8,288 nucleotides of DNA from Clostridia bacterium (lineage in GTDB: Bacteria > Bacillota > Clostridia > Christensenellales > UBA1242). The translations under genes and the position numbers were made by a program. Shown piece after piece: positions 1 to 5,164 of this stretch. Under the pieces are notes generated by a model. The model saw nothing but the letters and a program-made list of their open reading frames with translations, had not been told where the DNA came from and did no database searches. The DNA lies in assembly GCA_017650795.1 (NCBI GenBank), contig JAGCEE010000145.1, forward strand, positions 1 through 8,288, in the 5' to 3' direction. How positions within the stretch are numbered: position 1 is the first letter of the stretch; each line of letters starts with the position of its first letter.

Positions 1-66
1 ATATTTTATTTTATTTATTATTATTTATACTAAAAAACATTTAATTATATTTATTTTTAACATATA

Positions 67-1098
67 TTAAATAATCATTTTTATTTGCATCTCCGTACCG
101 AATCTATAAAGATAAACAGTTATTTCGTCACCAGTATTTTTGGAATATAAAAATCTTCTTAAATCCATAAAATCATTTATTTTATAATCATCTATTTTGT
201 ATATGATATCACCCACCATTATTCCTTTTAGTTTAGATATTCCTTTTTCGTCAATCCCCATAATATAAAGGCCATCACCATCAATCGAAATTTCCTTTGC
301 CCTAGCATAAGCACTAGACACACCAAACACACCCATATATGGCGCAGTATAACCAACATTTTCAAATAGTCTATCAACGACAACCCTGCCGGCAATTATT
401 GGAATAGCAAAGCCAATCCCTTCGGCGCCTGATGCTTTTAGTGTATTTATTCCAATAACTTTGCCCGACATATTTATTAGTGGCCCTCCACTATTGCCAG
501 GATTTATGCTTGCATCATGCTGAATTAAGTTTTGCATATAAGAAACAGTGCCATTGTCATTGTCTATTTCTATTGTCCTATTTAGTGCCGAAATAATGCC
601 TTTTGTGACAGTATGCTGAAATGCAAGTGATAATGGTGTTCCTATTGCAAGAACATCTTCGCCAACTGCCAAACTTTCAGTTTCTACACTTAAATACGGC
701 ATGTCTATATTGGATTTTATAACAGCCAAATCTATTGAACTATCTTGCCAAATTAAACTCGCGGTTGTGGCAGTGTTGTCGGCAAAATAAACTGTAATTC
801 CCTTAGAGCCAGAGATTACGTGTTGATTAGTTAGTATATAGCCACCCTCTTTAATTGCAACGCCACTCCCAACGGCATACCCACCATTTAAACTGCTTCT
901 TATGCCAACTATGGCACCTTTTACAGTTTCAACCACGTTAGTGGCAGAAGATGTGCCAGAAAGTTCAATTAGCCTTGGTGTCATATCTATTGTATTGCTT
1001 ATATTTGGTTTAATTTTTAAATCACATCCATTTAAAAAAATTGAAAAAAATATAAACACAATAAAAACAATATATCCAAACTTTTTATTACTCTTCAT
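67..1098 (-). CDS. htrA: HtrA/DegP-like trypsin-family serine protease, lipoprotein, one PDZ domain
   Basis: Envelope serine protease of the HtrA (S1C) family, expected to degrade or process misfolded exported proteins on the outer face of the membrane. I place the start at ATG 1098, giving 343 residues. A GTG six bases upstream lies inside the ribosome binding site (GAGGTGATT then ATG), so it is unlikely to be used. The N-terminus is basic, then hydrophobic (residues 7-22), ending in the lipobox LNGC with Cys25 as the predicted lipidated residue. The catalytic triad is His93 (TNQHV), Asp123 (SSIDLAV) and Ser203 (GNSGGPL). Residues about 250-340 form a single C-terminal PDZ domain (GLYIMGI, GIMVGDIIYKID). 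It lies downstream of walJ on the same strand, as htrC does in Bacillus, but a terminator separates them, so it probably has its own promoter, which I could not identify. It ends in TAA, with no hairpin in the remaining 66 bases. HtrC-type proteins usually have a transmembrane anchor; a lipid anchor is less usual. Confidence 0.93.
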   Translation of the reverse strand: MKSNKKFGYIVFIVFIFFSIFLNGCDLKIKPNISNTIDMTPRLIELSGTSSATNVVETVKGAIVGIRSSLNGGYAVGSGVAIKEGGYILTNQHVISGSKGITVYFADNTATTASLIWQDSSIDLAVIKSNIDMPYLSVETESLAVGEDVLAIGTPLSLAFQHTVTKGIISALNRTIEIDNDNGTVSYMQNLIQHDASINPGNSGGPLINMSGKVIGINTLKASGAEGIGFAIPIIAGRVVVDRLFENVGYTAPYMGVFGVSSAYARAKEISIDGDGLYIMGIDEKGISKLKGIMVGDIIYKIDDYKINDFMDLRRFLYSKNTGDEITVYLYRFGTEMQIKMII

Positions 1099-1164
1099 AA
1101 TCACCTCACTTATATAATTGCAAAAATAACATAATCATTTTTTTTCATATTTATTTGTGAGCTT

Positions 1165-1191
1165 AAAAAAGCCTCAAATATTTGAGGCTTT
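1165..1191 (-). terminator. Intrinsic terminator after walJ
   Basis: Positions 1168-1191 are a perfect 24-base palindrome whose core arms are GCCTCAA and TTGAGGC. Read on the minus strand, it is followed by a U tract from the A run at 1165-1170. It lies 7 bases past the TAA that closes the walJ frame at 1198, a normal position for a terminator if the extended walJ frame is the real gene end. It separates the rplI-walJ transcript from htrA. Confidence 0.8.
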
Positions 1192-1197
1192 AACTTT

Positions 1198-1260
1198 TTA
1201 ATTTAATATAAACACATTTGACGGAAGAATGCTTGTTGCTGATATTTTAATGTTTTTCCC
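1198..1260 (-). other. In-frame continuation of walJ beyond its TAG codon
   Basis: Directly after the walJ TAG (1261-1263), the same frame stays open for 20 codons, reading GKNIKISATSILPSN and five more residues, and closes with TAA at 1198-1200. With the amber position counted, the protein would be 262 residues, close to the roughly 260-265 usual for YycJ/WalJ proteins (Bacillus WalJ is about 264). From memory of the family, C-termini often read like GI-x-x-GK/ED-I-x-I-x-V/A ... PS-x-V/L-Y, which this segment resembles. This indicates former or continuing coding sequence rather than an untranslated tail. Whether it is translated cannot be decided from the sequence. Confidence 0.65.
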
Positions 1261-1986
1261 CTATATTATTCCGTATTCTTTTAAGTAATCGCATATTGTT
1301 TTGTACGCAACCGAGGGTGTGTTGTTTTCTCTTGAAAGATGAGAAAGCATAACTTGTTTGGTTCCGTTTTCTGCCAAGTATTTAATTACTTGAGCTGCGG
1401 AAATATTTGAAAGATGACCATTTTTGCCAAGTATTCTTTGTTTTAAAACAAATGAATAATTTGGGTTTGCTTTTAACATATCTTCATCGTGATTTGCTTC
1501 CAAATATACAAGTGTACTGCCTTTTATTTTTGATAAAACCTCACTAGTAGTATGTCCAAGGTCGGTTAAAATACTCAATTTTTTTTCATTTTCTTTAAAT
1601 GTGTATCCACAACAATATACAGAATCGTGTGGCACTGCAAAGTTTGATATTTTTAAATCATTTATTGAAAAATCCATGTCGTCAAATCTAACAAATTTGA
1701 TTTGTTCTGCACGTTTTAGCTTGTTATAAAGAGCATTGTATCCTTTGTTATGAACATATACAGGTATATTATATCTTGTTGCGATAACATCAACCCCTTT
1801 AATGTGGTCTATATGTTCATGGGTTATTAAAATTGCATCAAGGTCTTTGGGGCTAACTTTTAAAAGCGAAAGTCTAAATTCTATTTCTTTGGCAGAAAGT
1901 CCAGCATCAAGAATAACTTTTGCATTTTTTGATTCTATGTATGTTAGGTTCCCATCACTGCCAGAACTTAGATTACATACTCTCAT
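1261..1986 (-). CDS. walJ: WalJ/YycJ family metallo-beta-lactamase-fold hydrolase, ends at in-frame TAG
   Basis: Cytosolic MBL-fold hydrolase of the YycJ/WalJ (VicX) family. In Bacillus and streptococci it is linked to the WalRK cell-wall regulon and to coordinating wall and DNA metabolism; the substrate is not firmly settled, with 5'-exonuclease activity reported for some members. The family opening SSGSDGN (residues 7-13) is followed by the metal-binding HxHxDH motif (His56, His58, Asp60, His61). Further ligand candidates are His120 (VPHD), Asp142 (TDLGH), His191 (NGHLS) and His216 (LSHLSREN). All metal motifs are intact. The ATG overlaps the rplI stop by one base (TAATG). The ribosome binding site is weak (GAAGTG), so translation is probably coupled to rplI. 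The gene stops at TAG after 241 codons, short of the usual length, and homologous-looking sequence follows in frame. All other gene ends in the window use TAA. Confidence 0.93.
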   Translation of the reverse strand: MRVCNLSSGSDGNLTYIESKNAKVILDAGLSAKEIEFRLSLLKVSPKDLDAILITHEHIDHIKGVDVIATRYNIPVYVHNKGYNALYNKLKRAEQIKFVRFDDMDFSINDLKISNFAVPHDSVYCCGYTFKENEKKLSILTDLGHTTSEVLSKIKGSTLVYLEANHDEDMLKANPNYSFVLKQRILGKNGHLSNISAAQVIKYLAENGTKQVMLSHLSRENNTPSVAYKTICDYLKEYGII

Positions 1987-2429
1987 TACACTTCAACTAC
2001 CAATGTAAATTTAACAGTGACTGTTGGATGCAATTTAACACTAATTTCTTTTGTGCCAACCACTTTTATTGCACCATCTAATAATATTTGATGCTTGTCT
2101 AATTCAACCGATAAACTATTGTTTATCGCATCTGCAATCTCTTTTGCAGTGACTGCACCAAACAATTTACCGTTTTCGCCACACTTTACCTTTAAAACAA
2201 TGGTCTTTCCTGAGATTTTTTCACCAAGTGCAACGGCTTTTAATCTCTCTTGTTCCTTATGGTAGGCATCTGCCTGCTTTTGACTAGCATTTTCTGACGT
2301 TCCTTTGCTATCTGCAAGTATTGCTAGACCATTTTTTAAAAGGAAATTTCTTGCGTAGCCATCGGCAACATTAACAATGTCGCCCTTTTTGCCACTACCC
2401 TTTACATCTTTTTGTAATATAACCCTCAT
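1986..2429 (-). CDS. rplI: 50S ribosomal protein L9
   Basis: Large-subunit ribosomal protein L9, which binds 23S rRNA near the base of the L1 stalk and helps maintain reading-frame fidelity. The 147-residue product has the normal length and architecture. The N-terminal RNA-binding domain opens with MRVILQKDVKGSGKKGDIV and continues with the signature DGYARNFLL (residues 23-31). A lysine-rich connecting helix spans about residues 45-75, and the C-terminal domain contains GKLFGAVT and ends in beta strand (VTVKFTLVVEV). A good ribosome binding site (AGGAG, seven bases from ATG) and a sigma-A-type promoter lie just upstream. It is the first gene of a two-gene unit with walJ, whose start overlaps its stop. 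In Bacillus rplI lies near dnaC, purA and the wal operon, so the pairing with walJ looks like a condensed version of that region. Confidence 0.98.
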   Translation of the reverse strand: MRVILQKDVKGSGKKGDIVNVADGYARNFLLKNGLAILADSKGTSENASQKQADAYHKEQERLKAVALGEKISGKTIVLKVKCGENGKLFGAVTAKEIADAINNSLSVELDKHQILLDGAIKVVGTKEISVKLHPTVTVKFTLVVEV

Positions 2430-2447
2430 TTATTTGCTCCTAAAAAT

Positions 2448-2477
2448 ATTTTAGTTTAACTATTGTAATTTTGTCAA
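2448..2477 (-). promoter_or_regulatory. Sigma-A-type promoter for rplI-walJ
   Basis: On the minus strand, a perfect -35 hexamer TTGACA (plus coordinates 2472-2477) is followed by an 18-base spacer and a -10 hexamer TAAAAT (2448-2453). The ATG of rplI follows after a short leader containing AGGAG. The element fills most of the 58-base gap between rplI and the divergent DUF1540 gene. Confidence 0.75.
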
Positions 2478-2487
2478 TAATTTTTTT

Positions 2488-2802
2488 ATGGATTTAAAAT
2501 GCAGAAAAACAAAATGTAAATATAACAATGGTTTTACATGCAAGGCCAAAAGCATAACTGTTAGCGAAAAAACCGAATGTGACACATATGAGTGTGATAG
2601 CGAAAAGGACACAAGGGACACATCTAGGTGCATGTTTGAAGAAGCACCGGCATATTCTCCTCACAGAGAAAAAAAATCTTTAAAGGTTGGTTGTAGTGCA
2701 ACTAAGTGCCTTTTTAATGAAAATGGAATATGTATCGCAAATGGCTTAACAATCAATGCAATAGCAGAAAACCCTCTATGTATGACTTATATAAAGCAAT
2801 AA
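2488..2802 (+). CDS. DUF1540 domain protein, two cysteine-rich repeats
   Basis: Small cysteine-rich protein of 104 residues with two copies of the DUF1540 module. Repeat 1 has Cys5, Cys10, Cys18 and Cys31 (C-x4-C-x7-C-x12-C, with KCKYNNGFTC). Repeat 2 has Cys69, Cys74, Cys82 and Cys98 (C-x4-C-x7-C-x15-C, with KCLFNENGIC). Two further cysteines, 36 and 48, lie between them. The spacing suggests metal binding, probably zinc, but the function of the family is unknown; members are common in spore-forming Bacillota. There is no signal peptide, so it is probably cytoplasmic. The start is ATG 2488: the in-frame codons upstream run to a TAG without another usual start. No Shine-Dalgarno sequence is present (the bases before ATG are AATTTTTTT), so translation may be leaderless or SD-independent. 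It is divergent from rplI and convergent with rpmE. Confidence 0.88.
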   Translation: MDLKCRKTKCKYNNGFTCKAKSITVSEKTECDTYECDSEKDTRDTSRCMFEEAPAYSPHREKKSLKVGCSATKCLFNENGICIANGLTINAIAENPLCMTYIKQ

Positions 2803-2830
2803 AAAAATCCCACATATGTGGGATTATTTT
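2801..2830. terminator. Bidirectional terminator between the DUF1540 gene and rpmE
   Basis: Positions 2806-2825 form a perfect 20-base palindrome, AATCCCAC / ATAT / GTGGGATT. It is flanked by an A run on the left (2801-2807) and a T-rich tract on the right (TATTTT). It fills the 26 bases between the two convergent stop codons. The A run gives a U tract for rpmE on the minus strand; the right flank gives a weaker U tract for the plus-strand gene. Confidence 0.82.
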
Positions 2831-3032
2831 ATATATTGTGTTTTGCTTTAAATTTTTCCAATCTACCGCTGGCATCAACAACTTTTTGTTTGCCAGTAAA
2901 GAATGGATGACATTTATTACAAATGTCAACTCTTATGGTATCGCCCTCAATAGTAGAGCCTGTTTTAAAAGTGTTTCCGCAAGCACAAACAACTGTGACT
3001 TCATGATAATTTGGATGTATCTCTTGTTTCAT
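2829..3032 (-). CDS. rpmE: 50S ribosomal protein L31, zinc-binding (C+) type
   Basis: Large-subunit protein L31, located at the inter-subunit bridge. The product is 67 residues, starting MKQEIHPNYHEV, which matches the usual beginning MKxxIHPNY. Cys16, Cys18, Cys38 and Cys41 (CACG and CNKCHPF) are the four zinc ligands of the C+ form. The C-terminal part contains FTGKQKVVDASGRLEKF. I chose ATG 3032 because AGGTGA sits six bases before it; an in-frame GTG nine bases upstream (3041) is part of that ribosome binding site and would add three residues unlike the family. The gene is monocistronic, with a strong promoter and a shared terminator. In Bacillus the C+ form is replaced under zinc limitation; no zinc-free paralogue or zinc-regulator operator is evident here. 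Confidence 0.97.
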   Translation of the reverse strand: MKQEIHPNYHEVTVVCACGNTFKTGSTIEGDTIRVDICNKCHPFFTGKQKVVDASGRLEKFKAKHNI

Positions 3033-3065
3033 ATGTCTCACCTTTCCTAATAATTTAACGAGATG

Positions 3066-3094
3066 ATTTTAGCACAAACTAGCACACTTGTCAA
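3066..3094 (-). promoter_or_regulatory. Strong sigma-A-type promoter for rpmE
   Basis: On the minus strand, TTGACA (plus coordinates 3089-3094), a 17-base spacer, then TAAAAT (3066-3071) preceded by an extended -10 TGC. Both the -35 and the spacing are optimal. The leader to the rpmE ATG is about 25-30 bases and contains AGGAAAGGTGA. Confidence 0.85.
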
Positions 3095-3196
3095 CATAAA
3101 AACAAATATAATTTATAAAATGCCAAACATAGTATTTTTTTAATCTTATACTGGTTAAGCAATACATCTAATAACAACCATAAAACACCATTTTGA

Positions 3197-4582
3197 TTAT
3201 TGGTTTATGTTTAGTTTATTACATATCTCATCAATATCACCAGCACCCAAAATAACAACAGAATACCCCTCTAAAATTTTTTGTTTAATATAATCTTTTA
3301 ATTCATTTTTTTTGCCAAAATATTTAGAGTTTTTGCCTAAATTATTTGAAAGAGTTTTAGCACTCCCCATTTTGTCATATTTTTCACGCGCGGAAAATGT
3401 TTTATAAATAGCCGTTTCATCATCTTTTAGTGCTTCTACAAATCTATTCATTAGCAGTTTTGTACGAGAATATGTGTGTGGCTGAAATACGACCAAAAGT
3501 TTGCAAATGTTTTCCTGATTATCGTTATAGTTTTTATCTATTGTCTTTATAACATTTAACACAGATTCAATTTCATCTGGGTGGTGTGCATAGTCGTGAA
3601 CAATAAAAGGTTTTTTGCTTATTATTTCAAATCTTCTTTTTACTCCCCCAAAACTATTTAATGCTTTTTGTATTATCTTTTTATTAACACCAAACTCGTT
3701 TGCAACAGAAATCGCCGCTAACGCATTATTTATATTGTGAATGCCAACCAAGTTTATGTGAAATCTGCCATAATATTTTTTATACTTATAACAATCAAAT
3801 CTGTATGTGCCATCTAAGAGCATTTTTATATTTTTTGCAATATAATCCCCATTTTTGCCAAAATAAACACTCTTTTTGCTATTCTTTAAATATTTATGCT
3901 CACTATCACATATAAGCACATCTCCACGTCCAGAAAACCTAGCAAAAGATTTTTGTACATTATTATATATTTTAAAATAATCCAAATGCTCGGGTGCAAC
4001 ATTTAACACAACCGAAATGTTTGGTTTTAGTTCTAAAAATGCATCTTGATACTCACAGGCCTCGCAAACTATTATTTTAGAGTTATTGTGTACAAAACTT
4101 ACATCTTCTTTTGCAAGAAACCCACCCAAGTGCAAATCCGGATTTAATCTTGCCGTTTTTAACACATGATATATAAGTGCAGTTGTTGTTGTTTTTCCAT
4201 GAGCTCCCGACACACAAATTGAGGTTTTATAACATTTAAGCATTAAGCCAAGCATCTTAGCCCTAGAAAGTACGGGCAGATTTAATTCTTTGGCTTTTTT
4301 AACCTCCACATTATCTCTGACCGCAAAACTATATATAACGAAGTCAGCGCCAAAAACATTTTTTTGGTCGTGTTTGTAATGTATTGTTGCCCCAAGTTTT
4401 TCGAGAGTTTTTGTGTTTTTTGTTCTTTTTGCGTCACTTCCTATCACCTCTTGACCAAGTTTTAATAGCCTTGATGCTATGGCATACATGCTTATTCCGC
4501 CTATTCCTACAAAATAAAATTTGTGGGTATTTTTATCTTTGTTTTTTAAAATGTTAATTATAGTTTTTTCAAAAGTTTGCAT
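3197..4582 (-). CDS. murC: UDP-N-acetylmuramate--L-alanine ligase (MurC)
   Basis: Cytoplasmic ATP-dependent ligase that adds L-alanine to UDP-N-acetylmuramic acid, the first step of peptide-stem synthesis in peptidoglycan. At 461 residues it has normal length. The N-terminal UDP-binding domain has GIGGISM (26-32). The central Mur-ligase domain has the P-loop SGAHGKTTTT (125-134), EACEY (174-178) and NVAPEHLDYF (194-203). The C-terminal domain has VHDYAHHPDEI (328-338), FQPHTYSRT (366-374) and GAGDI (446-450). The stretch at 194-203 departs from the common NIEADHLDxY by Ala-Pro-Glu in place of Glu-Ala-Asp. GGAG lies 11 bases before ATG, slightly long. The gene stands alone, divergent from spoVG; murC lies near purR-spoVG-glmU in some clostridia. 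I saw no clear promoter and no convincing terminator. Confidence 0.97.
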   Translation of the reverse strand: MQTFEKTIINILKNKDKNTHKFYFVGIGGISMYAIASRLLKLGQEVIGSDAKRTKNTKTLEKLGATIHYKHDQKNVFGADFVIYSFAVRDNVEVKKAKELNLPVLSRAKMLGLMLKCYKTSICVSGAHGKTTTTALIYHVLKTARLNPDLHLGGFLAKEDVSFVHNNSKIIVCEACEYQDAFLELKPNISVVLNVAPEHLDYFKIYNNVQKSFARFSGRGDVLICDSEHKYLKNSKKSVYFGKNGDYIAKNIKMLLDGTYRFDCYKYKKYYGRFHINLVGIHNINNALAAISVANEFGVNKKIIQKALNSFGGVKRRFEIISKKPFIVHDYAHHPDEIESVLNVIKTIDKNYNDNQENICKLLVVFQPHTYSRTKLLMNRFVEALKDDETAIYKTFSAREKYDKMGSAKTLSNNLGKNSKYFGKKNELKDYIKQKILEGYSVVILGAGDIDEICNKLNINQ

Positions 4583-4630
4583 AAAATACTAGTCTCCGCT
4601 TTAATATATGAAAAAATATCAAAAAATGTT

Positions 4631-4658
4631 TTGAAAATTAACTACAATATGCTAAAAT
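4631..4658 (+). promoter_or_regulatory. Extended -10 sigma-A-type promoter for spoVG
   Basis: TTGAAA at 4631-4636, a 16-base spacer, then TAAAAT at 4653-4658 preceded by TGC, an extended -10. The expected start is near 4665, giving a leader of about 43 bases with a purine-rich ribosome binding site. I see no sigma-H-like element of the kind that drives spoVG in Bacillus. Confidence 0.72.
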
Positions 4659-4707
4659 AAAGTCAGCTAGAAAGTTTTAGCAATATATAAAAGGAAGGGG
4701 AAAAGAC

Positions 4708-4974
4708 ATGAGAATTTCAGACATTAGAGTAAGACTTGTCGACAAAGAGGACAGCAAATTAAAAGCAGTAGCATCTTTTACTATTGATGATTGCTTTGTT
4801 GTTCACGACATTAAAGTTATTGAAGGAAAAGATGGTCTATTTATCTCTATGCCATCTAAAAAAACTCCAGATGGCGAATATAAAGATATAGTTCATCCAA
4901 TCAATACAGAAACTCGTGAAGAGATTTCTAATCAAATCTTAGAAGCATATAAAAATGCTCCAAGAGAAGCGTAA
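4708..4974 (+). CDS. spoVG: SpoVG family RNA/DNA-binding regulator
   Basis: Small nucleic-acid-binding regulator of the SpoVG family. In Bacillus it affects septation and sporulation; in Listeria, Staphylococcus and Borrelia it acts as a global regulator that binds RNA or DNA. The 88 residues match the compact family form: MRISDIRVRLV at the start, KLKAVASFTIDDCFVVHDIKVIEG (residues 17-40), the signature GLFISMPSKKTPDGEYKDI (43-61) with its conserved loop, HPINTETREEI and a short C-terminal helix. The ribosome binding site AGGAAGGGG lies seven bases before ATG. The gene has its own promoter and terminator, and no glmU or purR is next to it. SpoVG also occurs in non-sporulating Bacillota, so it does not by itself prove sporulation. 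Confidence 0.97.
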   Translation: MRISDIRVRLVDKEDSKLKAVASFTIDDCFVVHDIKVIEGKDGLFISMPSKKTPDGEYKDIVHPINTETREEISNQILEAYKNAPREA

Positions 4975-4985
4975 AGATTAAAAAC

Positions 4986-5024
4986 AAAAAAGCAAGCACC
5001 TTAGTTATGTGCTTGTTTTTTTTT
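4986..5024 (+). terminator. Intrinsic terminator of spoVG
   Basis: The stem CAAGCAC (4993-4999) pairs with GTGCTTG (5009-5015) across a nine-base loop, extended by the flanking A and T runs. A tract of nine T follows (5016-5024). It begins 12 bases after the spoVG stop. Confidence 0.88.
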
Positions 5025-5104
5025 ACACCGTTTTTATATTCAATATTCTCTATATTTAAAAATACTTAAAATATGTAATTATTAAAAACAAGTTATCTTT
5101 TTAC

Positions 5105-5137
5105 AAAAAATCGCTAAATGTTTTTAGCGATTTTTTT
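5105..5137. terminator. Bidirectional terminator, mainly for the GLUG-repeat gene
   Basis: The arm AAAAAATCGCTAAA (5105-5118) pairs with TTTAGCGATTTTTT (5123-5136) across a four-base loop, a 14-base-pair stem with A and T tails that can serve either direction. For the minus-strand gene ending at 5165 it lies 28 bases downstream and gives a U tract. On the plus strand it would back up the spoVG terminator. Confidence 0.88.
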
Positions 5138-5164
5138 GTACATATAAATTTTATGTAAATATTG

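Noticed and set aside
1..66. Extremely AT-rich end after htrA as an origin-like or terminator element
   Set aside because: No GC hairpin, DnaA-box-like sequence or ordered repeat is visible in this short piece.
902..1117. Plus-strand frame with a hydrophobic C-terminal half
   Set aside because: It is antisense to the htrA signal peptide; the hydrophobic and Lys/Asn-rich regions mirror each other in AT-rich DNA.
1802..2008. Plus-strand frame antisense to the walJ N-terminus
   Set aside because: It lies opposite the metal-binding motif of WalJ and has no start signal or family resemblance.
2730..3050. Open frame on the plus strand across the end of the DUF1540 gene and antisense to rpmE
   Set aside because: It overlaps L31, which is unmistakable on the other strand, and runs through a perfect terminator palindrome; the translation resembles no protein family.
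3146..3180. Possible murC terminator (TGGTT ... AACCA arms, minus strand)
   Set aside because: The stem is only five base pairs with a loop of about 19 bases, and no U tract follows directly.
3700..3915. Cysteine- and histidine-rich small frame on the plus strand
   Set aside because: It is antisense to the MurC central and C-terminal domains; Cys and His come from codons read backwards and their spacing is irregular.
4583..4630. Possible murC promoter in the murC-spoVG gap (minus strand, TTGATA and TATATT)
   Set aside because: The two hexamers are only about eight bases apart and no other pair has proper spacing; random matches are likely in such AT-rich sequence.
4664..4682. Small hairpin (GCTA/TAGC) in the spoVG leader
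   Set aside because: Four base pairs around an AT-rich loop is too weak to claim as an attenuator or riboswitch.
5025..5104. Possible small RNA between the spoVG terminator and the second terminator
   Set aside because: There is a terminator at the right end, but no promoter-like -35/-10 pair and no structure besides the terminator; it is simply AT-rich spacer.
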